Shown here in pieces: positions 17,270 through 27,122 of a stretch of DNA of 64,000 nucleotides; the stretch's first letter is position 1; each line of letters starts with the position of its first letter. The notes under the pieces were generated by a model. That model made no database searches and was not told where the DNA came from. It saw nothing but the letters and a program-made list of their open reading frames with translations. This DNA comes from an uncultured SAR86 cluster bacterium (GTDB lineage: Bacteria > Pseudomonadota > Gammaproteobacteria > Magnimaribacterales > D2472), in assembly GCA_943788515.1 (NCBI GenBank), contig CALSQM010000001.1, positions 128,501 through 192,500 on the forward strand, read 5' to 3'. Made by a program: the position numbers and the translations under genes.

Positions 17270-18511
17270 ATGAAAATCGACCTTGTTGATTTGAATTATG
17301 ATATTTGTTCGAAAGAATGGAAGCTCCTAGAAAAAGTATATTCAAAATTTAAATACCCAGCTCTTTTTGAAGGACTGCTTCGTGCTTTTTTATTTACATT
17401 GATGTCACTAAGAAGAATAAATTTTTTCGTTAGAAAGGAGTCAATCATTTTTTTAGTTACCACTCATAATCAAAATATCACCTTATCAAAAGTTGCTGAT
17501 AAGACCGATAATAGCATCTTATTGGGTATGCATAACTTTAAAGCAAAGTCTCTTGATGGTTATGTTCCTTCTCTATTATTTTATTTGATTGGTTGGGTTT
17601 TCCTTCCTCACAGTATCTACCAGCTTTTTAATGTACAAGATAAATATCAAAGAGTTGCCTTAACAAGACGGCTAGAAAGAGTTCTTGTTTCTGGCTCTAG
17701 CATTTTTGTTTGGAAAATTCTTTTCTTGTTTTGGAAGCCTAGCATGATAGTAATCAGTAATGATCATAATCACTGGACTAGATCTGCAGTCAAAGCAGCA
17801 AAAGAAATCAATCTTAAAACATCTTATATACCACATGCATATACAAGTAGCTCTTTTCCAGAGTTGGAATGTTCTTATTCCTTTTTAGATTCTGACATCC
17901 AAAGAGATTTATATAAAAGAAAAGGGGTTCCTGAGAAGAGTACAATCCAGGTTGTAGGTTCAGTTCGTTACGAAAATAAAATCCGAATGGTTGAGAACAG
18001 TGAATTAAATGGAATTTTAATTTGTTTTAATTTATTGGATTCATCAGATTTTATTGATTCTATCTTGAAAGGTTCTGCGGATGAGATAAATAAAAAGTAT
18101 TCAATATTTGTAAAACCTCATCCAGGCGATCGAGACCGTTTTGAGTTTATTGAACAGCTTTGTCAAAAATATGATTTAAACTATTTTTTACCTACTGATG
18201 ACATACGCGATCTTGCATCTCAAGCTCAAGTGCTACTTGGTGGTATTACAGGCGCGCATATTGATGCAATAATGTATGGAATGCACCCAATATCATTTAT
18301 AGATTGGTATGAAGAGGATTATTATGGGCTTGTTGAAGAAGGGGTTGTGCAGCTTGTTGATGGCTTTTCTAATATAGCAAAGAGTTACAATGAATCATCA
18401 CAGAAGGTGCTAGCTATGAGACACCGTTTTAACCAACATTTGCTTAATGATAAAATATTACCATCTCAACTTATTGCAAATAAGCTCAATTTTCTATTAA
18501 AAAATGTTTAA
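17270..18511 (+). CDS. Putative GT-B glycosyltransferase of the polysaccharide locus
   Basis: A 413-residue protein I cannot place in a named family. It shows features seen in capsule and teichoic-type transferases: ISNDHNHWTRSAVKAAKE, YIPHAYTSSSFPELECSY, then VKPHPGDRDRFEFI and LLGGITGAHIDAIMYG, the kind of nucleotide-binding half found in GT-B folds. One hydrophobic stretch (LLFYLIGWVFL) may attach it to the membrane. Lying directly after pseI by 3 bases, it is a candidate for the transferase that adds the nonulosonic acid, but this rests on position only. Confidence 0.55.
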   Translation: MKIDLVDLNYDICSKEWKLLEKVYSKFKYPALFEGLLRAFLFTLMSLRRINFFVRKESIIFLVTTHNQNITLSKVADKTDNSILLGMHNFKAKSLDGYVPSLLFYLIGWVFLPHSIYQLFNVQDKYQRVALTRRLERVLVSGSSIFVWKILFLFWKPSMIVISNDHNHWTRSAVKAAKEINLKTSYIPHAYTSSSFPELECSYSFLDSDIQRDLYKRKGVPEKSTIQVVGSVRYENKIRMVENSELNGILICFNLLDSSDFIDSILKGSADEINKKYSIFVKPHPGDRDRFEFIEQLCQKYDLNYFLPTDDIRDLASQAQVLLGGITGAHIDAIMYGMHPISFIDWYEEDYYGLVEEGVVQLVDGFSNIAKSYNESSQKVLAMRHRFNQHLLNDKILPSQLIANKLNFLLKNV

Positions 18512-19643
18512 AAACTTCATCTCTTTTTCGTTAGTTTTACTAACAGGCGTATCTTTCTCGCTTATCATTTTAATGACTCGTCTAGTTTTTCCAGAAAAGC
18601 TTGTTGATATAGTCTATTTTCAGTCTGTTGTTGTATTTTTTACATTTATTGTGCAACTTGGACTAAGAGCTGGAGGAAGAATTCATATTCATCTAGGTAA
18701 GATGAAAACTATAGACTATGTATCCTCATATATTGCTAGAAATTGCTGGAAGTTAGGAGGGTTATCATCTTTATTAGTTATCTCTTTAAATTTATCATTC
18801 TATCCATCATTTATTATACTTCAGGCAGTACTCTCATATTTTCAGGGGTTATATATCGCAAAAAAAGAAAGAATGATGATTGTTTGCAACTCATTCTTAA
18901 TAATCTTATCAATCTATATTGCCAGTGGCCTTATTATTTTTAGTGAATCGGCAACACTATATACATTTCAGATAGAGATTTTATCTTTATTTTTATTGCT
19001 AGGATTGTCTTTTAGTAAGGTAAAAAAATATCGTTTGGAAAGGGAAAAGAAACTATTTATTTTTTTAATCAATAAATATCGAGGCATTCAATATTCATCA
19101 TATATAATTTACTCAATTGCTTTTTTATTTGCTCAAATTTTTGTTCTTCTTGGCAAAAATAATCAAGATATAATTTCTCTTTATGCTGATGTTATTTTGG
19201 TTTCTGGATTACAGTTAATGGTTGCAAGTAAATTATTAGTTTTTACTGAAGGAAATATTATTAAAAATAAAAGCTATCGAAAATATATAAAATTTTACTT
19301 GGTATGGTGCATACTATCTTCTATATTATTTAGTCTCATATATAGCTACCTTATCAATCCAAATTATATGTATATTTTTTGTTTGCTTAGTATTGCTTCA
19401 TTAAGCAAGCTAGCTTTCTCATTTTGTTCTCAGTTTGCAAACTCTGGAGCCCGAAAATACATATACAAATTAGGTATTGTTCCAATTATTATTTATTTAG
19501 CTCTGTTTATTGGTTTAAATTCTGATTATTCAATAATTAGTGTGACTCATTTGTCATTAGTCATATGCTGTTTTTCTGGGTTTAGTATGAGTTTGGCGTT
19601 ACTTTCCCTAGACAAATATCGTCAAAAAAGTATTTTTATATAG
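18504..19643 (+). CDS. Wzx-like flippase (polysaccharide biosynthesis membrane protein)
   Basis: A very hydrophobic 379-residue protein with about ten predicted membrane segments spread over the whole length. The pattern and the locus context match oligosaccharide-lipid flippases (MATE-like/Wzx), which move undecaprenyl-linked repeat units across the inner membrane. It has no sharp sequence motif, as usual for Wzx. The start overlaps the preceding gene by 8 bases. Confidence 0.6.
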   Translation: MFKNFISFSLVLLTGVSFSLIILMTRLVFPEKLVDIVYFQSVVVFFTFIVQLGLRAGGRIHIHLGKMKTIDYVSSYIARNCWKLGGLSSLLVISLNLSFYPSFIILQAVLSYFQGLYIAKKERMMIVCNSFLIILSIYIASGLIIFSESATLYTFQIEILSLFLLLGLSFSKVKKYRLEREKKLFIFLINKYRGIQYSSYIIYSIAFLFAQIFVLLGKNNQDIISLYADVILVSGLQLMVASKLLVFTEGNIIKNKSYRKYIKFYLVWCILSSILFSLIYSYLINPNYMYIFCLLSIASLSKLAFSFCSQFANSGARKYIYKLGIVPIIIYLALFIGLNSDYSIISVTHLSLVICCFSGFSMSLALLSLDKYRQKSIFI

Positions 19644-19653
19644 AGGTAATTCT

Positions 19654-20394
19654 ATGTTAGGACTAGTCAAAGAAATTTTAATTATTTTGCGTTACAGTTT
19701 GATGCGTAAACTCAAATCTAAATGGCTATTTAGTGAAGAGTTTTATCGAAACGGAGTTGAGTTGTTACCAAAAAAAATTGATAGAATTTCGACAACCAAA
19801 TTACGTACTTTCATTGATACAGCTATAGAAGATAAGGGTACAAATTTATGGACTGATGATCTTGGCTCGGATGTGCGCATTTACGGTGCAGAAGGCATAT
19901 TTCCAGAAATAGAGATGTTATTGCCTATTGATGAAATGCGTAAAAAAGGAGAAAGTTACCTCAGCCAAAAGCTTCCTTATCATTTTGTTTTAGCTGCCAA
20001 ATTACAACACAAAGTAGGAAATCTTGGATCTGGTGGCGGCTGGCACAGAGATTCGCCTTTTACTCCACAATTTAAATTCATAGCTTATTTGTCAGATGTG
20101 AGCTTCCAAAATGGTCCATTTGAGTATATTCCTAAGTCACATACATCACTAAACAAACTCAATTCTAAATTTAACCTGGACAAAATGAGGTATACCGCAG
20201 AAGAAGTTAACAAGCAATGGGGTGATAAAAGTACAGTGGTGATTGGAGGTGAGGGCAGTATATTAATTGCAGATACAAAAGGGCTTCATCGTGGAAGCCC
20301 TATTCAAAATGGAGAGCGTTATGCCTGTACAGTTTATTTTTTTAGTAAGGAAAAAAATATGCAGTCTTTTTCAAATTTCCTTCAGAGAGCCTAA
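19654..20394 (+). CDS. Phytanoyl-CoA dioxygenase (PhyH) family protein
   Basis: Non-haem Fe(II)/2-oxoglutarate-dependent oxygenase family. The iron-binding motif is seen as WHRDSPF (His-x-Asp) in GGGWHRDSPFTPQFKFIAYL, and the distal His and the 2-oxoglutarate Arg as LHRGSPIQNGERYACT. The segment NGPFEYIPKSH is typical of the family. Length 246. Its place between flippase and polymerase suggests it hydroxylates or otherwise oxidises a sugar, lipid or side group of the glycan. Substrate unknown. Its stop overlaps the next start by one base. Confidence 0.78.
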   Translation: MLGLVKEILIILRYSLMRKLKSKWLFSEEFYRNGVELLPKKIDRISTTKLRTFIDTAIEDKGTNLWTDDLGSDVRIYGAEGIFPEIEMLLPIDEMRKKGESYLSQKLPYHFVLAAKLQHKVGNLGSGGGWHRDSPFTPQFKFIAYLSDVSFQNGPFEYIPKSHTSLNKLNSKFNLDKMRYTAEEVNKQWGDKSTVVIGGEGSILIADTKGLHRGSPIQNGERYACTVYFFSKEKNMQSFSNFLQRA

Positions 20395-21650
20395 TGTTTA
20401 GAAGACTGTTCAGTAGTCTGGGAGTGCGTTTTTGTGCAGTATATTTATTGTTATATTATGTCACTCCATTAATGCTTGGGTACTTATTAGATTATTCATA
20501 TTTAGAATCATACAAAGGTACACCCGAATACATATATGTTTTGCCTGCCGTCCTTGCTTACTTCTTTGTCTTTATTATGGTTTATAATTTTGTTCCAACA
20601 ATAGTTACACCTCTAAAACGAGTTCATATCAGAACATTTTCTCGCCCGTATCTGAATATGGCAATAATGGTTCTTTTTTTGTATTTAGCTGTAAAATTCT
20701 ACTACCAATATGGTTTGAGATACAGGCATTCTGGTGATTTACTTTCGGATAGCGACAGCTATGTAATTATTTTGACCTGTTTGAAGTACTATTTCACGAT
20801 GTTTTTACTTCTTAAGATAGCTGACTTATCTTTTGATTTAAAAATTTGCAAGATAGACACGGTTTCGATAATTTTGGGGGCTATTGCTTTTTATTTTGCT
20901 ACTTCAGCTGCTTTCGATATGTTGAAAATTCTGGTTGCTATTCTCTTACTTTGGCACATTTTTACTAAAGTAAATTTTTTTCTTACAAATTTCAAAAAGT
21001 TTAAATTAATCCATACTTTTCTTGCAGTATTAGCCCTTTCTGTTGGATTTTTTTCAATTTTGTTTATTGGCTTAGCTAACAAGATGGGAGTTGAGGTAGC
21101 TTATGATTTACTAACAAGTGGAACGCTTTTTGATTTTTTGTTGATTCCTATAGCTCGCCTTTCAGTTCATTTTTACTCATTGGCTTATCATTTAACTTAC
21201 ACATTATTTGACTTTGATTTTCAAATGCAATCAATTCCAAATGTAATACAAAATCTTAACTTTAGAGTGTCACACCTATTTGGTCTAGAAGCTCAAAAAC
21301 CAGATATCGTCTCTTCAGCTCGATTAAATTCGCTATCAATATATCTTGATCCTCGTGATAGGAATGGTGCGTCTCCTGGTTTAATCGGATCAATATTTTT
21401 TATACCATTTTTTCCATTTAATATATTAATATCTGTTCTTTATGTAAGCTTTATTTATAGAAAGATTGAGTCTTTATTTAATAAAAATAAAAAATATTCC
21501 CTAATGACTATTTTATATGTTGTTGCCTTAGGTCAGGTTTATACGGACGCACAAGTAGACTTATTAAATTTTGTTGGAGTAAGTGGTATAAGTCTATTCT
21601 TTCTATATATGGTATGGTTTGATAGGCCTGAGTTCAGAAAGCATCCATAA
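20394..21650 (+). CDS. Putative O-antigen/polysaccharide polymerase (Wzy-like)
   Basis: An integral membrane protein of 418 residues with roughly ten hydrophobic segments and a longer polar loop near residues 285-335 (the region with DPRDRNGASPGLIGSIFF), which resembles the periplasmic loop of Wzy-type polymerases. Sequence conservation in this family is low, so the call rests on topology and on the neighbouring flippase and Wzz genes. Confidence 0.55.
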   Translation: MFRRLFSSLGVRFCAVYLLLYYVTPLMLGYLLDYSYLESYKGTPEYIYVLPAVLAYFFVFIMVYNFVPTIVTPLKRVHIRTFSRPYLNMAIMVLFLYLAVKFYYQYGLRYRHSGDLLSDSDSYVIILTCLKYYFTMFLLLKIADLSFDLKICKIDTVSIILGAIAFYFATSAAFDMLKILVAILLLWHIFTKVNFFLTNFKKFKLIHTFLAVLALSVGFFSILFIGLANKMGVEVAYDLLTSGTLFDFLLIPIARLSVHFYSLAYHLTYTLFDFDFQMQSIPNVIQNLNFRVSHLFGLEAQKPDIVSSARLNSLSIYLDPRDRNGASPGLIGSIFFIPFFPFNILISVLYVSFIYRKIESLFNKNKKYSLMTILYVVALGQVYTDAQVDLLNFVGVSGISLFFLYMVWFDRPEFRKHP

Positions 21651-21814
21651 AGTGACTTTAGAAGAGTATATGAGGGATTCATAAATTTTTATATTTTCTA
21701 ATATTCTATAAGCTCTAATAGCTTAAAAGAGCATATAATGCGTCTAAATGAAAACTCTGCACATACACGCGATGGACTTAACCTCAGAGTTCACAATGAG
21801 TAATTTCGGAGTAG

Positions 21815-22813
21815 ATGCTGCAGTTCAACCTTGGAGAATACTTGTCTATTAGTTTTACAGTATGCATTCCTGCTTATAATGAAGCAGTTAATTTAGAGGC
21901 ACTTTTTCGATCTTTAAAAGAATCAGATTTAGATTCTTTTGATTACGAAATTTTGTTATGTGATAGCGGATCGGATGATGGCACTCGAGACCTATTCGAG
22001 CATTGGTCAAAGGAATTAAATTTATATTTAATTATCACACCAGGTGCAAATGCTAGTCAAAATTTAAATGCAGGAATTAAGTCGTCTTCGAATTCAATTT
22101 TTTGTAGGATAGATGCACGGGCTAGAGTAGCTGCAGATTACTTTAGTGAGGGTTATAGGTGTTTAGAAAATAATAGCAGTAAATATTGTGCTATTGGTCC
22201 ATCAGTCCAAGTCATGCCGCGCTCACCGAAGTTTATGCCTAATATTTTAGCCAAATTTTTTATGAGTCCATTTTTAATGGGGCCAAGTAAGTGGAAGCGC
22301 TCTTTTTTTTATAAAGACTTTGATGGTGAGGTAGGCACTATATATCTTGGTTTTTTTTGGATAAAAGATTTAAGGGCTGTAGGTGGATTCGATACATCTC
22401 TTATGCGCAAGCAGGATATTGATCTACTTCAAAGATTACAAGTATCGACTAATAAAAAGCTTTTTAACTCATGCAGTCTGAGGGCTATTTATGTTCTTAA
22501 GCATGATACTCTGAAAGAAATTTGCAATAGGGCATATATTCAAGGTGTGTATGCTGGTTTATACTCTACCCCAATAAGACCCGCGCACCTTGTACCAGCA
22601 ATATGTTTAGGGCTCTTTATTATAATCAGTCTTTTGTACCCATTTTTTGGTCTAGTATTAATGAGTTTATACAGCGTGCTAATAATCCTTGTAGGACTAT
22701 TGGAGGCGCCTAGTTTTTTATCAATACCAATTGCTTTAGTGACTTTTCCTGCTGTACATTTATCTTTTGTAGTTGGAAATATTCGCGGTCTCATGGGCAA
22801 ATTATTATCATAA
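21815..22813 (+). CDS. Glycosyltransferase family 2
   Basis: GT-A fold transferase: FTVCIPAYNEAVNLEALFRSL opens the nucleotide-sugar domain, DSGSDDGTRDLF and the metal-binding region CRIDARARVAADYF follow, then GGFDTSLMRKQDIDLLQRL. The last 80 residues hold hydrophobic helices, so the enzyme probably sits on the inner membrane. The ATG at 21815 has GGAG close upstream, but later starts nearer FTVCIPAYNE are possible. A 164-base gap before it contains TATAAT at 21734-21739, so it may start a separate transcript. Confidence 0.85.
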   Translation: MLQFNLGEYLSISFTVCIPAYNEAVNLEALFRSLKESDLDSFDYEILLCDSGSDDGTRDLFEHWSKELNLYLIITPGANASQNLNAGIKSSSNSIFCRIDARARVAADYFSEGYRCLENNSSKYCAIGPSVQVMPRSPKFMPNILAKFFMSPFLMGPSKWKRSFFYKDFDGEVGTIYLGFFWIKDLRAVGGFDTSLMRKQDIDLLQRLQVSTNKKLFNSCSLRAIYVLKHDTLKEICNRAYIQGVYAGLYSTPIRPAHLVPAICLGLFIIISLLYPFFGLVLMSLYSVLIILVGLLEAPSFLSIPIALVTFPAVHLSFVVGNIRGLMGKLLS

Positions 22814-23034
22814 TATAAAAGTTTTTTACTTAATATTATTGAGAAATTTTTACATCTTAATCAAGAAGTACTTTGTAAATCTTATCTTTTCCTTAAGGAT
22901 TTCTGTCTTGGTTTCATCAAATAGCTGCTTGTTTTTATAAATCATAGATCGTTACATCAAGGTAGTTTATAAAACTTGATTGCATCTCAGAAGACATCAA
23001 TTATATAATAATCAAAAATGCCGAGGAGGCAATA

Positions 23035-24525
23035 ATGGCGATATCAGTTAATACTCTGACCCAAGAAATTCATGAGATTCCCAATAATTTAGATGATTCA
23101 GCAGTAATTGAAGATTTTCTTTCTAGGCACTCAGGTAAGAAAGTTGTCGCTGTCCAAGGGCTAGGTTTTGTTGGTGCTGTTATGTCTATAGTTTGTGCAA
23201 ATGCAATAGGCGAGGAATATGCAGTCATTGGCGTAGACCTAGCTAATGAAAATACTTATTGGAAAATAAAATCTATTAATGATGGCGCTTTTCCTTTAAT
23301 TGCAGATGATCCAAAAATATCTGAGTTTTTTGACAATGCTTTAGCCAAAGGAAACTTTTTAGCAACATACGATCCAGTGGCTTATCAATATGCAGATATA
23401 ATAATTGTAGATATTAATTTAGATGTTCAAAAAGAGTCTGACGATAAAGGTGATTTAAAAAGTTTTGATGTAAATTTAGATAGTTTTAAAAAAGCTATTC
23501 AATCTATTGGTGAGAATTGTCAAGACGATGTTCTGGTTTTGGTTGAAACGACAGTGCCACCAGGGGCGTGTGAGCAGATTGTTAAACCTATAATTGAATC
23601 TGAGCTTGCTAAACGTGATCTTGCATTGGATAAATATAGGCTTGGACATTCGTACGAGAGGGTAATGCCTGGACCTGATTATATTAACTCTATTCGCGAG
23701 TTTCCTCGCGTTTACGCTGGTGTTAATCAAATTAGTGCGGATGCAATTGAAAATTTTTTAAAAACTATTATAGATATATCAAAGTGTAAACTTACTAGAT
23801 TAGAACATACTAATGCTACGGAGATGGCGAAGGTTTTAGAAAACTCATATCGTGCTATGAATATTGCATTTGTAGTTGAGTGGTCAAGATTTGCTGAGGA
23901 GGCTGGGGTTGATTTATATGCTATCGTTAATGCTATTAGAGCCAGACCCACTCATGCTAATTTGATGTATCCTGGAATTGGTGTTGGTGGTTATTGCTTA
24001 ACCAAGGATCCGCTGCTTGCAAGTTGGGCACGTAAATCTTTCTTTGGGGCTGAATTTGATTTAGAAATTAGCGTAAGCGGCGTTTCTAAAAATGATCAAA
24101 TGCCTGTTTTTGCATTTAATCGTCTTGTAGAGGTTTTTGGTGATATTAGCAATAACAGAGTTGTATTTTTAGGTGTCTCTTATCGCGGAGATGTAGGTGA
24201 CACTCGTTTTACTCCAGTAGATACTTTGGTAAGAATGGTTCGTGGGACTGGAGCTGAAATAGTCTTACATGACCCATTCGTATCTTATTGGGAAGAGCAG
24301 AAATGTGCCGTGAGGTCTGATCTTGCAGAAATAATTGAATCTAACCCTGAACTAATTATTATTTCTGCTGGGCATAGTGAGTACAAAAGTCCTGAGATTA
24401 TGCAAAAGCTTTTGGAATCTGAGCCAACTAAAATATACGATACTATAGGCTTACTAAACTATGAACAAATTGCTATGTTACAAGAAAAGCATATAGTGTC
24501 AGTTCTTGGGCGTGGCGATATTTAG
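23035..24525 (+). CDS. UDP-glucose/GDP-mannose dehydrogenase family protein (divergent)
   Basis: Nucleotide-sugar dehydrogenase of 496 residues. It shows the Rossmann start VVAVQGLGFVGAVMSIV, TTVPPGACEQIV, the SYERVMPGPDYI segment, and the catalytic cysteine in GVGGYCLTKDPLL; the C-terminal substrate domain has VFLGVSYRGDVGDTRFTP. The N-terminal 35 residues and the insert near residues 75-125 are unlike common UDP-glucose dehydrogenases. A strong ribosome site (GAGGAGG) precedes the ATG. It is a second source of acidic sugar in the locus, different in type from the gene at 7327. Confidence 0.82.
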   Translation: MAISVNTLTQEIHEIPNNLDDSAVIEDFLSRHSGKKVVAVQGLGFVGAVMSIVCANAIGEEYAVIGVDLANENTYWKIKSINDGAFPLIADDPKISEFFDNALAKGNFLATYDPVAYQYADIIIVDINLDVQKESDDKGDLKSFDVNLDSFKKAIQSIGENCQDDVLVLVETTVPPGACEQIVKPIIESELAKRDLALDKYRLGHSYERVMPGPDYINSIREFPRVYAGVNQISADAIENFLKTIIDISKCKLTRLEHTNATEMAKVLENSYRAMNIAFVVEWSRFAEEAGVDLYAIVNAIRARPTHANLMYPGIGVGGYCLTKDPLLASWARKSFFGAEFDLEISVSGVSKNDQMPVFAFNRLVEVFGDISNNRVVFLGVSYRGDVGDTRFTPVDTLVRMVRGTGAEIVLHDPFVSYWEEQKCAVRSDLAEIIESNPELIIISAGHSEYKSPEIMQKLLESEPTKIYDTIGLLNYEQIAMLQEKHIVSVLGRGDI

Positions 24526-24584
24526 CAAGCTATTTGATTGTGTTAGAATTCCCACATTGTGATAAAAAAATCAGAGTGGACTAA

Positions 24585-25604
24585 ATGAAAAAAAAGATAT
24601 TATTAATTGGTGGAGCTGGTTTTGTTGGCAGTAATTTGGCCAAATTTTTGATTCAAAATCGTGATGCTGAATTGACGCTTGCCGACTATAGTTTTTCACG
24701 AGATAAATCTGAATATTTTACAGAACAAGAGATTAGTGATATAAATTTTGTGCAGGATGATTTTACTTCTTATGCAGCCTTCAATAACCTAGATAAAGAT
24801 TTTGATTTTGTCTATATGCTTGCTTCTGTAGTTGGGGTCAACAATACCCTAGATCATCCAGATGAAGTTATTAGGGTTAATACAGCGCTTATTTATAATA
24901 CTTTAGAATGGCTTAAATCAACATCAGTTAAAAGAGTGCTATTCACTTCTACAAGTGAAACCTATTCAGGAACCACTGAGGTGCTAGACTATTCTGTGCC
25001 TACTGATGAGCTCGTTCCTCTTTGTATTCAAGATGTTTCAGACCCAAGATTTACTTATGCAATTACAAAAATATTAGGCGAATCAGCATTTCTAAATTAT
25101 GCAAAGAAGTATAATTTTGAAGCAACAGTTGTTCGATACCATAATGCTTTTGGTCCAGATATGGGTTTTAAACACGTTATTCCCCATCTTGTAGAACGAT
25201 TTATGAATAATGAGTCTCCTTTTAGAATGTATGGCCATGACCAAACAAGGGCTTTCTCTTATATAAAGGATACGGTCGAAGGCACAGTTTTGGCTATGGA
25301 GTCTGAGCTGGCTTCTGATGAAATCTTTCATATAGGAAGTTCTCAGGAAATATCGATAGAGGAATTAATCAAAGCTGTTGGCGAAATGATGGGCTATTCT
25401 GGAGAATATGTAGAGGCTCCTACGTATCCTGGTTCGGTGAGTCGCAGATGCCCTGATATATCAAAAGCAAAAAGATTGCTGGGTTACAATCCACAAACAG
25501 ATTGGAAGGTTGGTTTAGCAAATACAGTTGAATGGTATAAAGATTATTTCTCAAAAAATAATTTAGCTAGGCAAGATGGATTCAAAGAGCAAGAAAAATT
25601 TTAA
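24585..25604 (+). CDS. NAD-dependent epimerase/dehydratase (extended SDR)
   Basis: 339-residue nucleotide-sugar modifying enzyme. NAD motif ILLIGGAGFVGSNLAKFL, the active-site Ser/Thr region FTSTSETYSG, and YAITKILGE with the catalytic Tyr and Lys are clear; the C-terminal part shows RRCPDISKAKRLLGYNPQ, normal for UDP-sugar epimerases and UDP-glucuronate decarboxylases. Next to the dehydrogenase at 23035, it may epimerise or decarboxylate the uronic acid made there. The exact reaction cannot be read. Its 3' end overlaps the next gene by 29 bases. Confidence 0.82.
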   Translation: MKKKILLIGGAGFVGSNLAKFLIQNRDAELTLADYSFSRDKSEYFTEQEISDINFVQDDFTSYAAFNNLDKDFDFVYMLASVVGVNNTLDHPDEVIRVNTALIYNTLEWLKSTSVKRVLFTSTSETYSGTTEVLDYSVPTDELVPLCIQDVSDPRFTYAITKILGESAFLNYAKKYNFEATVVRYHNAFGPDMGFKHVIPHLVERFMNNESPFRMYGHDQTRAFSYIKDTVEGTVLAMESELASDEIFHIGSSQEISIEELIKAVGEMMGYSGEYVEAPTYPGSVSRRCPDISKAKRLLGYNPQTDWKVGLANTVEWYKDYFSKNNLARQDGFKEQEKF

Positions 25605-26286
25605 TGATACACCTAAATTAGGCAACACAATGCAAAGGATACTAGATATTTTTTTTTCAGGAATTGCAATTATAGTGCTTAGTCCTATATTGATCCCAGT
25701 TATATGCTTACTAAGAATAACTGGCGAAGGCGAAGTACTTTATAAGCAAACTAGGGTTGGAATAAATGGCAGTTCCTTTGGCCTAATCAAATTTGCAACA
25801 ATGCTTAAAGATAGCCCTGGCATAGGAAGTGGTGAAATTACAATCAAAAATGATCCTCGTGTTTTGCCATTAGGTAAATTTTTACGTAAATCTAAAGTTA
25901 ATGAGTTACCTCAGCTATGGAATATTTTTATTGGTGATATGAGTATCGTTGGGCCAAGACCAATGGTGCCAAATACTTATGCTAGATACCCAATAGAAGC
26001 CCAAAAAACTTTAAATACAGTCAGGCCAGGATTAACTGGTATCGGGTCGATAATCTTTCGAGATGAGGAGAGGTTGCTTGATGGTCGAGATGACCCTATC
26101 AGATTTTATAATGAAAATATTACTCCTCATAAAAGTGATGTAGAGATGTGGTTTGTAAATAATAATTCACTTTTGTTATACATTAAAATTATTTTAGTTA
26201 CTGCTTGGGTAGTAGTCTTTCCGTCCAGTAACATAGTGCATAAGGCATTTGATGGTGTTCCTAGTTTACCAGACAGCCTAATTTAG
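25576..26286 (+). CDS. Undecaprenyl-phosphate sugar phosphotransferase (bacterial sugar transferase family)
   Basis: Initiating enzyme that puts the first sugar phosphate on the lipid carrier. It carries the family pattern: one N-terminal membrane hairpin (MQRILDIFFSGIAIIVL...), YKQTRVGINGSSFGLIKFATM, then KVNELPQLWNIFIGDMSIVGPRP. At 236 residues it is the short PglC-like form without the extra N-terminal helices of WcaJ. The true start may be the ATG at 25630 (MQRILDIFF), which would remove the 29-base overlap. It ends the polysaccharide locus. A second possible initiating enzyme, WecA-like, lies at 38246. Confidence 0.88.
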   Translation: MDSKSKKNFNDTPKLGNTMQRILDIFFSGIAIIVLSPILIPVICLLRITGEGEVLYKQTRVGINGSSFGLIKFATMLKDSPGIGSGEITIKNDPRVLPLGKFLRKSKVNELPQLWNIFIGDMSIVGPRPMVPNTYARYPIEAQKTLNTVRPGLTGIGSIIFRDEERLLDGRDDPIRFYNENITPHKSDVEMWFVNNNSLLLYIKIILVTAWVVVFPSSNIVHKAFDGVPSLPDSLI

Positions 26287-26474
26287 ACAGTCATATTAAA
26301 CACATAAATTTTTTAGTTACTTTACTATAATTTTATTCATATGCTGTGTCTCTTTAGTCATTATTATTTATAAGTTTATTACTTGCCCAAATGTAATCAA
26401 TTAGCAAATATACTCAAAAAGAGTAACTATTCAATAGTTTCTTCTTAGTTACATTTATAAGTAGATTGTTAAAG

Positions 26475-26503
26475 TTCTTGATTTTCAATAAGGCGTATAT
26501 AAT
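26475..26503 (+). promoter_or_regulatory. Possible promoter of pdxH
   Basis: TTCTTG at 26475-26480 and a perfect TATAAT at 26498-26503 are 17 bases apart, as in a sigma-70 promoter. Transcription would start near 26510, after the upstream in-frame ATG at 26466, which supports the pdxH start at 26526. Confidence 0.45.
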
Positions 26504-26525
26504 TTATCTTTTAAACTTTAATAAA

Positions 26526-27122
26526 ATGATCAAATTAAGTAACCTAAATCAAGGAATACCCTATCTGCTATTTAAGCAAAAATACGATGATGCAGTAAAT
26601 GCAGAACAAAAAAATATTGAGGCTATTTCAATTTCGTCATACGAAAATAAAGCAAATGAAGTTGATTCTAGATACGTAAATCTTAAATTCATCATAAATG
26701 ATGAGTTTATTTTTTTTAGTAATTATGCCTCCCCAAAGGCATCTGCTTTCAATTCTCACAACCAGATATCTGCATTATTATATTGGTCTAACATTAATAC
26801 TCAGATTAGAATAAAGGCTAAAATAAAAAAGACTTCTGATGAGTTTAATCAAAAATATTTTTCTGACAGATCAAAAGAAAAAAATGCATTGGCTATTTCA
26901 TCTAGTCAATCAAATCTAATAGACTCTTATTTCCAAGTTAAAGAAAATTATAATAAAATTTTAAAAAATGCTGATTTAAGAAAATGCCCTGATTTTTGGG
27001 GAGGTTACTCATTTACTCCCTATTATTTTGAATTTTGGGAGGGCCACGAATCACGACTAAATAAAAGGGAAGTCTATAAAAAAAGTGATGATATTTGGGA
27101 GCATTTCATTCTTCAGCCCTAG
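26526..27122 (+). CDS. pdxH: Pyridoxine/pyridoxamine 5'-phosphate oxidase (divergent)
   Basis: FMN enzyme that makes pyridoxal 5'-phosphate. Although divergent, the family landmarks appear in order: DSRYVNLKFI (FMN site), FFSNYASPKASAFNSHNQISALLYW, QIRIKAKIKKTSDEFNQKYF, SSQSNLIDSYF, and the C-terminal FWGGYSFTPYYFEFWEG followed by SRLNKREVY. I take the ATG at 26526 (MIKLSNLNQG) rather than the in-frame ATG at 26466, because the extra residues are hydrophobic and unlike the family and a TATAAT box lies between the two. 198 residues is slightly short. Several usually fixed Arg residues are changed, so activity should not be taken for granted. Confidence 0.75.
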   Translation: MIKLSNLNQGIPYLLFKQKYDDAVNAEQKNIEAISISSYENKANEVDSRYVNLKFIINDEFIFFSNYASPKASAFNSHNQISALLYWSNINTQIRIKAKIKKTSDEFNQKYFSDRSKEKNALAISSSQSNLIDSYFQVKENYNKILKNADLRKCPDFWGGYSFTPYYFEFWEGHESRLNKREVYKKSDDIWEHFILQP

